Assembly (NCBI RefSeq): GCF_000001735.4 | Contig: NC_003071.7 | Location: 18,451,443-18,515,442, forward strand | Length of the DNA: 64,000 nt | Reading direction: 5' to 3' | Origin: Arabidopsis thaliana | Taxonomy: Eukaryota > Streptophyta > Magnoliopsida > Brassicales > Brassicaceae | Shown: positions 38,201 through 49,591 of the stretch, one piece after another | Numbering within the stretch: position 1 is the first letter of the stretch | Layout of the letters: each line of letters starts with the position of its first letter | Made by a program: the position numbers and the translations under genes | Notes under the pieces: generated by a model | Databases searched by the model: none | The model's input: only the letters and a program-made list of their open reading frames with translations | Told to the model about the DNA's origin: nothing

Positions 38201-38955
38201 TAGATAGCGCCCACACACACACATAAAGCAAAAGCCTTTGAGCTCTCTCACCATTCCCAAATCCCAAAGACTCTCTCATTTGAGGGTTTTTTGTGTTTAT
38301 CTTCCTAATCTCTGCTCCAATTCGATTTTCACAGAGAAAGTTTCTTCCTTTTGGAACATTTTTCCGGTGTTGAAATCTCTCTCTGTATCGGCTACATTGT
38401 ACCGGAAAAACCTCTCGATCTCGGGAATCTCGCCGATAATCCTCTCTTTGTTACCGGTTAGTGACGATTTCGAAATCTCTTTCCTTTGTCGTTTTCTATT
38501 TGGGATTTCTCGATTGATTCTGTTGAATGATAAAGTTTAATAATCCCTATGAATGTTTTCTTTAATCACTCCAGAAAGTGAACTCCTGTTTTCTCGACAA
38601 GGTTTCTGCAAAATCTCAGATCGAACAATGGATAATAATCTTAGGACACACACATAGAGACAAACACAAACCACACACTCGTGTTCTTATTCTTTGTCTT
38701 GAAAACCATAAGTAAGAATTAGTCCTGTGGCTTATTCCCAAATCACGTGTTACTGTTGTTGTTGTTGTTGTTGTGTTTATATATATATATATATTTGCCG
38801 ACAAGATTTCTAAATATGGTCCCGAAATTGTTAGTGGGTTTTGTTAGTATCTTTCTAGTGAGCTTGTGTTAATTGAGGTTGGAGATTGATTTAGTTTACG
38901 TTATTTGCTTTTGTAGGGAAAGAGAGATTTGTGTTTGGTGTTAAAAATCGCATGA
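38200..38955 (+). promoter_or_regulatory. Leader region of the PAX kinase gene, with probable intron
   Basis: CT-rich sequence from about 38,230 looks like a transcribed leader. A good acceptor (TTTTGTAG) ends at 38916; the donor is uncertain (for example 38457 or 38601). The probable intron holds GTT (from 38755) and TA (38781-38794) microsatellites. An ATG at 38952 starts a 9-codon ORF that overlaps the main start. Confidence 0.5.
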
Positions 38956-41337
38956 ATGCTGGAAATGGAAAGAGTTGCTGAGCTCAAGAGACTTCCTAGT
39001 AAAGGTCCTGTCTCTGGTCACTTATCAAGAAGACCATACTTAGACTTTGAAACTAGAGATGCCCCGGGTATGCATTTGGAGAGTTTGAGGGAACGAGCTG
39101 CTCGATACAACACGGGAAGATCTGTGAATCCAACTACGACATTGGGGAGAGAACTAAGCCAAGTTCTGAATGTGCATAGGGAAGATATGATGATGACTCA
39201 GTTTGGTGGTAACATGAATGATTTTCAGGAGTTTGAGCCTGTTGTATCGTCTGTTAGAACGATGAAGGCCAAGTATCCTTTGTTGGAGATTGAAGAAATT
39301 GGAGCTGCTGATGATGATGTTACTTGTAAGGGAAGCAATGATATGTCTGAGGAAGCTGGTTCTAGCTCCTTCCGTGGAGTTAGTCATCCTCCAGAGCCTG
39401 ACGATATGGATCTAATAACAACTGTTTATGTGCCCATCAGCGAGAAAAACAAACCTGATTCGGTTTGCTTGATGAAGAGCATGTCTACTACTAAAGGACC
39501 CTTTATCGAGGATATTTCGCTCTGTGTGCCTCCAAAGAAGCCAAGCCCGAGAGTACTTTCACCTGCAGAAAGCATAGTTGAGGAACCTGCTACATCGCTG
39601 TCCCCGTTCTCTGTGGCTCGTGCATCGCAGAACACTGAAAACTCTCTGCTACCACCAGATTCAGACAAAGAATGTGTTTGGGATGCTTCTCTGCCTCCCA
39701 GTACCAATGTGAGCCCACATAGCAGTAGTGTTGAAAGTATGAATTTGGCTCGGGCTATGAGTATTGCTAATAGCTCTTCTGCAACAAGTACTACTCAGCG
39801 GAGCGATGTTGTGCTTAGTATGGACAAGAACTACTTTGACAGGAGTATCAGTATGGTTTTGGATTCGTTTGAAAGCACCAAGACCAGTGCAAGCAGAGCA
39901 AGTGATAGTAGCGGCCTAAGCGAAGAGAGCAGCTGGAGCAATTTCACGGGAAGCCTTAATAAGCCACACAAAGGGAATGATCCTTGGTGGAATGCTATCT
40001 TGGCTATCCGAACCCGAGATGGGATTTTGGGAATGAGCCACTTCAAGTTGCTGAAACGATTAGGTTGTGGTGATATTGGGAGTGTCTATCTGGCTGAATT
40101 AAGCGGAACTCGATGCCATTTTGCTGTGAAAGTCATGGATAAAGCGTCTCTTGAGGACCGGAAGAAGTTGAATCGAGCTCAGACCGAGAGGGATATTCTA
40201 CAACTATTGGATCATCCGTTTCTACCGACATTGTACACTCATTTTGAGACTGACAGATTCTCGTGTTTGGTCATGGAATACTGTCCTGGAGGTGATCTGC
40301 ACACTCTAAGGCAACGTCAACCCGGGAAGCATTTCTCGGAGTACGCTGCTCGGTATGTTTTCTCTCTCGCTTACAATGTTTTCAAAGCTATATTTATTCG
40401 TCGTTATCTCACTTTCTTTGGATGTGTTTTTGACAGATTTTACGCTGCAGAGGTGTTGCTAGCACTAGAGTATCTCCACATGCTCGGTGTTGTTTACAGA
40501 GACTTGAAGCCTGAGAATGTTCTGGTTCGAGATGATGGTCACATAATGCTTTCAGACTTTGATCTCTCCTTGAGGTGCGCGGTTTCGCCAACACTGATCA
40601 AAACATTCGACTCCGATCCATCTAGACGAGGCGCATTCTGCGTTCAACCTGCTTGTATGGAGCCTACATCAGCTTGCATCATTCAACCCTCATGCTTCTT
40701 ACCGCGCAGCATCTTCCCTAACAAAAACAAAAAAAACAAGTCCCGTAAAACCCAGGCGGATTTCTTCAAATCACACTCTGGTTCTCTCCCAGAGCTAGTA
40801 GCTGAACCTAACACACGGTCCATGTCCTTTGTTGGAACCCACGAGTACTTAGCTCCAGAGATCATCAAAGGAGAAGGACATGGAAGCGCAGTGGATTGGT
40901 GGACTTTTGGTATCTTTGTGCATGAGCTCCTATATGGGAAAACCCCGTTTAAAGGATCAGGAAATCGAGCTACTCTGTTCAATGTAGTCGGCGAACAGTT
41001 GAAATTCCCCGAGTCACCAGCAACTAGCTATGCAGGCAGGGACTTGATACAGGCTTTACTGGTGAAAGATCCAAAGAACAGGTTAGGGACAAAGAGAGGA
41101 GCAACGGAGATAAAGCAGCATCCATTCTTTGAAGGTGTGAATTGGGCATTGATAAGGTGTAGCACTCCACCTGAAGTACCGAGACAGATGGAGACCGAAC
41201 CGCCACCAAAGTATGGACCGATTGATCCGGTTGGGTTTGGTAGTAATAGCAAAAGGATGATGGGACCACCAGCAGTATCAGCAGCAGCAGCAGACACGAA
41301 ATCTGGTGGTAAATTTCTAGACTTTGAGTTTTTCTAA
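38956..41337 (+). CDS. PAX: PAX (AGC1-3), AGC VIII auxin-transport kinase
   Basis: Two exons, 38956-40352 and 40437-41337, join to 2298 nt, 765 aa. A long Ser-rich N-terminal region (about 360 residues) precedes the Ser/Thr kinase domain. Kinase landmarks: glycine loop GCGDIG (about 369), VAIK-type Lys in AVKVMDK (about 392), YRDLKPENV, the plant AGC VIII DFD in place of DFG, a long basic insertion between DFD and the activation loop (about 60-100 residues, including KNKKNKSRK), and [10 protein letters not shown]. The C-terminus ends in the hydrophobic PIF-like motif FEFF, a docking site for PDK1. The basic insertion is known in this family to target the plasma membrane. PAX acts with BRX on PIN auxin efflux during protophloem formation. 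The 84-bp intron is frame-preserving. Recognised as At2g44830. Confidence 0.92.
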   Translation: MLEMERVAELKRLPSKGPVSGHLSRRPYLDFETRDAPGMHLESLRERAARYNTGRSVNPTTTLGRELSQVLNVHREDMMMTQFGGNMNDFQEFEPVVSSVRTMKAKYPLLEIEEIGAADDDVTCKGSNDMSEEAGSSSFRGVSHPPEPDDMDLITTVYVPISEKNKPDSVCLMKSMSTTKGPFIEDISLCVPPKKPSPRVLSPAESIVEEPATSLSPFSVARASQNTENSLLPPDSDKECVWDASLPPSTNVSPHSSSVESMNLARAMSIANSSSATSTTQRSDVVLSMDKNYFDRSISMVLDSFESTKTSASRASDSSGLSEESSWSNFTGSLNKPHKGNDPWWNAILAIRTRDGILGMSHFKLLKRLGCGDIGSVYLAELSGTRCHFAVKVMDKASLEDRKKLNRAQTERDILQLLDHPFLPTLYTHFETDRFSCLVMEYCPGGDLHTLRQRQPGKHFSEYAARYVFSLAYNVFKAIFIRRYLTFFGCVFDRFYAAEVLLALEYLHMLGVVYRDLKPENVLVRDDGHIMLSDFDLSLRCAVSPTLIKTFDSDPSRRGAFCVQPACMEPTSACIIQPSCFLPRSIFPNKNKKNKSRKTQADFFKSHSGSLPELVAEPNTRSMSFVGTHEYLAPEIIKGEGHGSAVDWWTFGIFVHELLYGKTPFKGSGNRATLFNVVGEQLKFPESPATSYAGRDLIQALLVKDPKNRLGTKRGATEIKQHPFFEGVNWALIRCSTPPEVPRQMETEPPPKYGPIDPVGFGSNSKRMMGPPAVSAAAADTKSGGKFLDFEFF

Positions 41338-43867
41338 AGCTTCCAAGATTTGGTTCCGTAGTAGCCATTTTTAGTCTTTTATCTATGTCGTTATATATTG
41401 TAACCACGCCTCTAGCTTTAATAGATCAAGAGTGAGGGTTTAATTCTTATAGTAACTTAGGTCTTGTTTGGTTTTTGTATCGGAGATTAAAATCTTCTTC
41501 CATGGAACCAAAACTTTTGTAAGGACATGGAAAGCCCCAAGTCGAAATTATTTAAGATAATCTCCTTTGGTACTAGTACTGCTAGGTTTCTCGGAATCCT
41601 TTTTCTACACATAGCAACTAATAGATCGTAATGTCAATGTCAATGTCACTGCCATTTTTGGGTACATCTATACTATATGAACATTTTTGTGGTCCCAAAC
41701 GGTACTATAATCTAAAACCAATCAACGATCCAAAATGTTATCTTTCTTTTTTGTATATTCTAATCCCAAAACTGAACTGATTTTGGCATTCGTGTGTTTT
41801 GTTTCGTTTAAAAGAGTCGGCATAACTATTGCTTGATAGTCTATAGTCTATACCAAGAAGAACCCCATCCATGTGCTTCAGACAAAGAAGAGAGAAATGA
41901 TGACTTGTCAGATCCTAACTCTTATCTCTCAGGGAATCCGATGAAAACGGACCCCATAGACTTTTACATAAATTCTACCGACCAGTTTCATGCCAAAAAG
42001 AGACAATTCGAGGCCAGGTCCTAGATTGTAATCATCACCTTATATCACTTATACATATGATTAACGAACAAGCATGAGATTAGTCTTTATTCATTTCATT
42101 AGAACATGTAGCTGGGAACTACATGAACAAAAAATCCCCACATTTCATAACAAAAAAGAAAAGCCAAGTCCTAGGGAATAGGGATCATATAGGTAAAACG
42201 ATAAAAGGTTATACTATGATACACTTTTTTCATTTATACGTTAATTAATGACTGGATTAGTGTTTTCTCTATAATCTTCTCAGCTATAGTATTTAACTAA
42301 TTAAACAAGGAATAGTTTCTACAGTGATTTTCTTTAAATAAAGACTTATGTTGAAAGAAATCAAAATAGTAAACCATAGTTGAAACAAAACATCCATTTT
42401 AATAACACATTTCGTCTTTTTAATGTCCAAAGCAGCCATCAGCCATGTGGATTAATTGGTGCTTTATGATAAGACTCCAAATCGTTGCGTAGGACGTTGG
42501 TCTTATTATTACTCCACTTGATTTTTGATTAAGCCGACTTTAACGGGCTTTTCCACAAGGCATCACCTACTTGTGCCTTGGCCCATTATCAAAAAACCTA
42601 GTAGAATATTCTCACGTCATCTTTCCCACGTATATGTGCACGACGTTTTTGTTATTTTGTACGTAAACAAGAGGACTGGCGTTTTTATATTCCGATAATT
42701 AAAATACTGAATATAATTATTTAAACGATTTGCATTTGTCTGTGTAGAGATGTTGTTGCAACGAAAGGAACGATTAGAGAGAATAAAACGAAAGTCGCAA
42801 TTAAGAAAACGTGTCTTTGACAGTCACAGTGGGTCGACTTAACCTTTCGACGTCAGACTTAACAATATTTTATTACATTCAGCACGTGAAAATTGCGTTG
42901 TTTCCGATTAGTTTTATTTTTTTAATGGGAGTTGCTTATTAATGTTTTAAATTTGGAGGGATTTATACTTTATTCCTGAAAAAACATAAACGAAGAATGA
43001 ATCTAATCTTTTGTTTATTGGTGAGTAACTAACTACCTATATTCAATTTCATACCGGAAAATTTTGTATTATGTACTAATATACTTTGTTAGACTCGTCG
43101 TTAACGACTAAACGAATCTTGTAATTTTCCATAGCTTTCTTGACTTCCACTGTTGTATTGCGCGTTTCAAGTGTTTTCAATAACTTATATTTGCTCTTCT
43201 CTCTCTCTCTCTCTCTCTCTTTTTTGTTGTTGTTGTTGTTCACTTTGATGAATCTTGACAAAGTTTACAAAGTTGACTCTATTTAAGCAACCAATGGCAA
43301 AAGATGATCGAGTGAAAACCTATTATGTGTATATAGCACTAAACATTATTTGATTAACATCCAAAGATATATATGAGTTTATACAGTTTCTTAGTTTTTA
43401 AATCGGTGGATTCTTTTTTAACAAAAAAGGTTTAAGATCTTGTAGATTGATTTTTGTTCGTCAAAAAACTTTATTATAGATGGATTTTTGGTGAGTACAG
43501 ATAGGCCACAAAAAGTGAATTTAACTAATTTCTTAATCAGTTATTTAAAATCGTCAAGTATATATGGATTATCATTTTATAATGATTTGGGTTACAAAAT
43601 ATCAAAGAACAGCCAACAACAAAAAAAGAAATCGAAGAACAAGATCATCTATAGAAAAAAAGACAAATATTACTGAAAAAGAAAGACCAAAGACCAAAAG
43701 TCCAAACAAAAATAAATAACTAATATTTTTGTCGCTGTTCTATTTTAAGAACGAGGCAAAAAAAGAACAGAAAAAAAGAAGAAAACGAATCTTCTAAGAA
43801 CGTAACAACTATCATCAAATCAAAACCTCAAAGAACCTTCCATGGACTTTCTCTCATTCCATACCTT
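41338..43867. other. Intergenic, 2.5 kb
   Basis: PAX 3' UTR, spacer and the ERF13 upstream region. CT and GTT microsatellites lie at 43,197-43,240. A CCATTTTTGG CArG-type motif occurs near 41,650. No gene seen. Confidence 0.5.
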
Positions 43868-43873
43868 TATAAA
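43868..43873 (+). promoter_or_regulatory. TATA box of ERF13
   Basis: TATAAA, 125-130 bp upstream of the ERF13 ATG, followed by a CT-rich leader. Confidence 0.55.
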
Positions 43874-43997
43874 CTCATACACAACTACTTATCTCTTCAC
43901 TTCATTAGTCTCCAAGAAGAAAACATCTCTCACTCTCTAAAATACACACTCTCATCAAAAACCTTCTCTTCGGTTCAGAAGCATTCAAGAATCCATT

Positions 43998-44678
43998 ATG
44001 AGCTCATCTGATTCCGTTAATAACGGCGTTAACTCACGGATGTACTTCCGTAACCCGAGTTTCAGCAACGTTATCTTAAACGATAACTGGAGCGACTTGC
44101 CGTTAAGTGTCGACGATTCTCAAGACATGGCTATTTACAACACTCTCCGTGATGCCGTTAGCTCCGGCTGGACACCCTCCGTTCCTCCCGTTACCTCTCC
44201 GGCGGAGGAAAATAAGCCTCCGGCGACGAAGGCGAGTGGCTCACACGCGCCGAGGCAGAAGGGGATGCAGTACAGAGGAGTGAGGAGGAGGCCGTGGGGG
44301 AAATTCGCGGCGGAGATTAGGGATCCGAAGAAGAACGGAGCTAGGGTTTGGCTCGGGACTTACGAGACGCCGGAGGACGCGGCGGTGGCGTACGACCGAG
44401 CGGCGTTTCAGCTCAGAGGATCGAAAGCTAAGCTGAATTTTCCGCATTTGATTGGTTCTTGTAAGTATGAGCCGGTTAGGATTAGGCCTCGCCGTCGCTC
44501 GCCGGAACCGTCAGTCTCCGATCAGTTAACGTCGGAGCAGAAGAGGGAAAGCCACGTGGATGACGGCGAGTCTAGTTTGGTTGTACCGGAGTTGGATTTC
44601 ACGGTGGATCAGTTTTACTTCGATGGTAGTTTATTAATGGACCAATCAGAATGTTCTTATTCTGATAATCGGATATAA
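43998..44678 (+). CDS. ERF13: ERF13, AP2/ERF transcription factor
   Basis: Intronless, 226 aa, as usual for ERFs. A single AP2/ERF domain spans about residues 92-150 ([19 protein letters not shown] to KLNFPH). It has the Ala and Asp (AAEIRD) that mark the ERF subfamily, expected to bind the GCC box AGCCGCC. The acidic N-terminal segment ([16 protein letters not shown]) and the acidic C-terminus (EDFTV-like [16 protein letters not shown]) look like group IX activation regions, as in ERF1, ERF2 and ERF5. The coding sequence is distinctly GC-rich in the AP2 domain compared with its flanks. Group IX ERFs are typically induced by ethylene, jasmonate and pathogens. Recognised as At2g44840. Confidence 0.95.
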   Translation: MSSSDSVNNGVNSRMYFRNPSFSNVILNDNWSDLPLSVDDSQDMAIYNTLRDAVSSGWTPSVPPVTSPAEENKPPATKASGSHAPRQKGMQYRGVRRRPWGKFAAEIRDPKKNGARVWLGTYETPEDAAVAYDRAAFQLRGSKAKLNFPHLIGSCKYEPVRIRPRRRSPEPSVSDQLTSEQKRESHVDDGESSLVVPELDFTVDQFYFDGSLLMDQSECSYSDNRI

Positions 44679-45367
44679 TTAGTTTTAAGATTAAGCAAAA
44701 TTTGTCCAACGAGTTTTGCTGTATGAAATATCTATCGATGACTCAACAGGTTTTGATCATGATCATATGTAATGTGATGGAAATTAAATATTGACGTTTG
44801 TTTTTTTCTTCTAAATTCGGTTCCATAGTAAAACTTCTATAATAATCTATTTTCTTATATAACTAGGAAAAAAAAGATTTCAAATAGAGCAAGTAACAAT
44901 CAATGTGGGATGTATTATATTTCTACTAATCATGGGCTTACTAGTCTATTTAGAGCATGCCCATTAGTTAAGAATTAAGATAGTAGGATGTATCATGTAG
45001 GGATACATAGGATTTGTGTTTTTATTATCGTTTTGTCACGGCTAGTCTTTTTCCATTTGTGGAATTGTTGAGTGGTTTGAATTGTCAGCATTGGAAGATT
45101 TTAGGAAGTTGGATAGGCTTATCTTGAGACATTTATATAGTTAGTTATTCCGGTTTCCGTTTGAAACAAAGTCATTACATGATGTGGAAGTCGAAGTTGA
45201 TGGGTTGTCATGATGGTATGTAATGTGATGGAAACACAAAGTCTGCTCTTGGTGTGAAACTAATAATGATATCACGAAGTACCATCATAGAATCCAGAAC
45301 ACGTCTTTCTTTCCCTATATAAGAATATTTAGATTATCACCCAAAACAATATTCCAAAATACAACAT

Positions 45368-45709
45368 ATTGTGGGAAGAGTTGGTAGAGATGGTTGTGGC
45401 AATGTTGAGGGCAATGGAGGTAGTCCCATTGTCGGGATAGGCAGATTTGGAATTTGGGGAAGAGGTTGTATTGGGTGTGTTAATGAATCTTTCATAATGG
45501 TTAAGCCCTCCTTAAATGCTTCACTAGTATTGCTTTGTGTTGATGATCATGAGAAATTTGAAGATATTCGAATAAAGTCTTAACTAGATAGGCTAATAAA
45601 AAGTTGTTTAGAACATACCATTGATCCCCGCTATAGCATCATTAACAACATGCTGAGCAGCAATCATCATAGACATGGCTTGTAGTCGTTGTAGGCCCGA
45701 AAGCACGAT
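45368..45709 (-). pseudogene. Possible gene remnant with a proline-rich exon
   Basis: Minus strand. 45619-45709 is bounded by an acceptor (TTGTAG) and a donor (GTATG) and reads IVLSGLQRLQAMSMMIAAQ onward in its only open frame. 45368-45560 follows an acceptor-like AAAG and reads a proline-rich string including PLPQIPNLPIPTMGLPPLP. The two frames do not join at the visible splice sites, so this is either a decayed gene or a gene whose true junctions I have missed. No family recognised. Confidence 0.3.
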
Positions 45710-46879
45710 CTACAAGAAAGGACAAGAGAAATATCAAGAAACAATATCCATTCCACAGAACCAACATTTATGATAGTTATAGAAACTCATGAACAATAGT
45801 CAAACTGTTAAGACTAACCATAGGCATAAGCTATTGATTGATTATATATGTGTTTTATGTTTGGATCCTAAATATATAAGAGAGTGAAATCAGCACTATG
45901 CATGTCACCAACAGAAAGTAAATAAGAGTATCAAATACTATAACAAGTACCTACAAATTTGCAAAAGAACGATCCAACTTGCAAAAAAGGTTCTTAAATT
46001 CAAAAAACTATTGTCGCTTGGGGGAAAGCTTTATTTATATAAGACCTTTCCTTGCGCCTTAAACCACTGGTTTCAGCCTTTGAGCTCTCAGTCTGCCAGG
46101 TCAATGAGGTTCTGCAGATATATGTGAAATTATGATCAGTTGTTCATCTTTAAGTGTTCAGACAGTGCAATAATAAACAATTTGTCAGAGTTAATGAAAC
46201 AGTAAGCTATTACTGAACATAAAAATCACTTGATAAAAAGAAAAGATGTTATAGCAGCTGCGAGAGGTGTACAACTCCACTTTCATTATTGTCAACCAAT
46301 GTATTGATCATGGGTGTCATAAGAGAAAAGTTCTACTAGGTTGCAAAGTGTGTAAAGCAGAGAACTAAGCTAAAGAATGCAACTATAAGCTGACTAGAGT
46401 AAAAGTAAAGGCTTTATAGGGTCAACAGAACAACACTAGCTACATGCATAGTATGAGTTTGATTTCCTGTCTGGGACCTCACTCAAGCATAAACAAATGT
46501 TAACAATCCACAGAACAAACATATCAAACAAAGTGACAGTGATATTTTCTTTGGAATGCAAAGCCTTAAGTGGTATCTTTCCTGTATAATGTAACTGCGG
46601 CTTGCTATGGCTATCTAGAGATGTCTTTGGATAAAGTTTTGGAAGACGAGGTTGTTGAAGATACAGGGGAATCACAAGTCTTTAACTTGCTTAATCCAGC
46701 ATTTGTAGACTTTGATACTTGTTTAGATCCTATCACAAACGAAATTCCAACTTTCGGTGACTGAAAAAAAGATGCAAGTACAAAACTTTATCATATAATA
46801 ATAAGAGCTAGCAACATGTATACTATTTGAGTTTTTTTAGAGTTTTTAAGCCAATCAGAAGGCTCTATTTCGTACCGAA

Positions 46880-47075
46880 TCGCAGAAAGAGCGCGTTGAG
46901 CGAGTGAAAGCGATTCTGTGGGTAAACCCTTTTCCAATTCATGCTTTTTTTTATCGACGCACATCTCTCCAAATTCTCCATCGCGTGACTCTTTTAGTTT
47001 TTTTCCACAAAACCAATGAAACCGAACCGAAATCAGTTTTAATTTCAAAACCAATGCAAACCAAACCGAATCAGC
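46880..47075. repeat. Dispersed degenerate repeat, copy 2
   Basis: GCGCGTTGAGCGAGTG and CTGTGGGT at one end, and AACCGAAATCAGTTTTAATTT, CAAAACCAATG and AAACCAAACCGAA at the other, in the same order and orientation as at 13,680-13,900. A minus-strand ORF (MCVDKKKHELEK onward) crosses it and is probably chance. Confidence 0.45.
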
Positions 47076-47502
47076 AAATAGTGTGAAGCAACAATTCTGG
47101 ACATAAATTTTCACAACATTTCAACAACGGGAAAAAGAGAAAACACCACAACTCAAAATCACAAAGAACAATCTACTGCTTCAGTTAAACATGAAAAACG
47201 ATTAGACTTACCAGTTGAAATCTGAAAGCATGAATCTCGTTGTGAGCTCTTCGTGTTTGCCTCGTCCTTTTATTATCTTTCTTATTTTCTCTTCTTTGTG
47301 TGATTTCAACTCACAACTTTTATATTTTACTCTGCTGCTTCGAGATCAACGCATTAAAAGTAATGGGGTACATTTAGAATATTTAGATTTTAAGGGGTTG
47401 AAGTTGTAATTTTGAAGAAGTGGAAGATCAATCAAAAATAATAGAAGAACAGAGACGACGAAACCTGCCGGAGAACCGAGGAGAGAAAAAACCCCGGCGA
47501 AA

Positions 47503-48123
47503 ATGGGAATTTGAATTCGTCTTCTGTTGATCATCGCTTCACTTCTGCTTCCAGGTCTTCATCGGAACCAATCTCACTTTCACTCTCTAATTTCTACATT
47601 GAAAATCGATCTTATCAATTGTGTGTTTGTGTTTTGTTGCAGAGCTTTTACTCAGAAGAAGCTCGATGATCTCAAATCTCTCTTTGTTTCCCTCGCTTCC
47701 AAGTCTCACAGCAATGACCAATACGTCTCGTACCCTGTTTTCCAGGTTTTGACGATTTGTGTGTTCTGTGATCCAAGTTTCATTACATGTTTTGTTGTAT
47801 TATTATTACTGGGTCTCTTGATCCACTTAAGAACATATTTCGATAGAAACTGAATTGAGATTGTTAGATTAGATGGGGTTATTCTGTGAATGTGACACAT
47901 TCTAGTATGTCTTCAGGTCTGATTTAGAGTCGTTCCTGGATATCAAGTCCTGCATCTGCTATATGAAGATAGTGTGAGTTGAGATAGGCTACTATTAAAG
48001 AAGGAATACGCTTGGCATATTGGAGGAGCTCTTCCTCACCACGAGCTTGTAGAGTGGAAGCTGTTGTATCACAGTTCCTTACACGGTCAAAGCTTCAACA
48101 CATTTCTCGGACACACATCGTGA
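47503..48123 (+). pseudogene. TLD-domain (N-myristoylated EF-hand type) protein pseudogene
   Basis: Three exon relics in order. 47503-47554: ATG GGA, then a small insertion that brings a stop, then NSSSVDHRFTSAS ending at a good donor. 47643-47745: RAFTQKKLDDLKSLF to SYPVFQ between a good acceptor and donor. 47917-48123: SDLESFL, then stops and deletions, then PHHELVEWKLLYHSS and GQSFNTFLGHTS ending at TGA. These match, piece by piece, plant TLDc proteins that begin MGNSSS (At5g06260 type, from memory). The broken start, internal stops and missing middle make it a pseudogene. Splice sites survive, so the source was a genomic copy and not a retrocopy. It lies about 200 bp upstream of the C2orf69-like gene and may supply part of its promoter or leader. 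Confidence 0.75.
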
Positions 48124-48327
48124 GTGTTTCTCAACTGTAAGGTAAATGATCACGTTTTCTCTCTGTAGTCTCACTTTTCGCCCCCTCTAATTTTAGCGCA
48201 GCCTTTGTCGCTTGGCATGCACACCAGTGTTCGTCAAAGTTCCCAAATGAATGTTCTCAAAGTAACAACTTTAATCGATTAACTTGCTTTTTGTTTTTGA
48301 AGAATTGATTTCAGAGTTTGTTTGATC

Positions 48328-49381
48328 ATGGAACGATGGTCCGGCGTTTTGAAGATTCCGTTGGATGCTACTACTAGCAACTACTACAGGGTTGCAGCAT
48401 CTCTTTGCCTTTCTTCTTCCAAAACTCTAACTGTGAGTGACACTTTCTCTTATATATTCTATATTCTTAACTTTCAGTATAAAGATCCTAGCTTTTCGAT
48501 CAAAGATTCTGAACTTTGATCAACAGGTGCCTTCTGCAAATGCAATATTCTTTCATGGTGACAAAGTTCAAGACACTGGGAATCATGTGATTGAGAGGCT
48601 CTATGATCTGCAGAAAGTAGCTGAAATCATTGTTTCTAAATTTGGCAACTCTGTTAATGCTTGGGTTGTTGAAGCTTCTGTCTTTAATGGACCATTTGCT
48701 ATCTACAAAGACTTTGTTCCATCAGTGAATCACATGGGAGCACCAAAATCTTATTCCCCAGTTGGCTTCCCAGCTTCTTCATCAATTGTCTCCCTCTTAT
48801 CTAGTTGCCTCCATGAGGTATTGAAGGAAGGCACTGATGTGTGTTTGATAGACCAGATTGCATCAGTTCATCACTGTCCCAAAACTATTGTGCTTGGATT
48901 TAGCAAGGGTGGAGTTGTGATGAACCAGCTCATGAGTGAGATCAGTTCCTTGGATACCAACTTTGCGAAAACTTCATCTGCAATGGTAGAAGAATCTACC
49001 AGCCAGCATGAAAAGATTCAGATCATTCCAGCCTCCAAAGAAAGCTTCCTCAACAGCATTTCTGAAGTTCATTATATAGATGTAGGACTGAACTCTTCTG
49101 GTGCCTACATTACTGATCACAATGTCGTGCAGAGAATCTCCCAACGCCTTGCACGAGGTGCAGACTCGCTACGCATTGTCATTCATGGAACTCCTAGGCA
49201 GTGGTGTGATGAGCTGCGAGGCTGGATTCGCAAGGAAAAAGATGAGTTGGTTCGTTTGCTCAAAGCTGAAACTGAGAATTCCGGTGGGAAACTACAGGTC
49301 TGTGAAAGGTTCTATTTTTCTGATAGACTTGCTGATTTGCAAATGCACTTTGAGATAATTGATGCTATGGATGTCTCCTAA
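48328..49381 (+). CDS. C2orf69 (UPF0565) family protein
   Basis: Two exons, 48328-48432 and 48527-49381, join to 960 nt, 319 aa. ATG 48328 is used because the frame upstream has no other ATG. The protein has the C2orf69 layout: FFHGD near residue 43, a long alpha/beta region, and GFSKGGVVMNQL (about 170-181), a GxSxG elbow as in alpha/beta hydrolases, here GFSKG. Further on come YIDVGLNS and VIHGTPRQWCDE, then SDRLADLQMHFEI at the end. Human C2orf69 is a mitochondria-associated putative hydrolase. The plant function is unknown, and no clear transit peptide is seen. The gene sits directly behind a TLD-domain pseudogene and converges on RLP24 with 210 bp between stop codons. Recognised as At2g44850. 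Confidence 0.85.
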
Positions 49382-49591
49382 CCATTCGCATGATAAAAGA
49401 CACATAATAATACATTGCAAAATGATAGCAACTTAAAGCCGTTTTATCAGTACAAAAACCAAAACTTTTTTTTTTTTAAAGACTTCCAAAAACAAATGGT
49501 AAGAGAAACTAAAGAAGACTTGTTCTTTAAGATGACACCAGCATCAGAGTAAGTGAGAGGCTTTTAGACGGATCATATTGTTACCACAGAA

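Larger units (their letters stand above)
44679..47502. other. Spacer with orphan exon-like pieces
   Basis: No complete gene. Three stretches look coding-like but cannot be joined with confidence: minus-strand open segments at 45619-45709 and 45368-45560, and an acidic plus-strand ORF at 46570-46764 with an alternative Ser/Lys-rich reading on the minus strand. The 46,880-47,075 segment matches the repeat at 13,680-13,900. Confidence 0.45.

Noticed and set aside
41024..41407. 127-codon minus-strand ORF with hydrophobic start
   Set aside because: Antisense to the well-supported C-terminus of the PAX kinase and its GCA repeat; no conserved features.
43128..43150. miR396-like string (AGCTTTCTTGA)
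   Set aside because: Only an 11-base match, and no partner arm forms a hairpin nearby.
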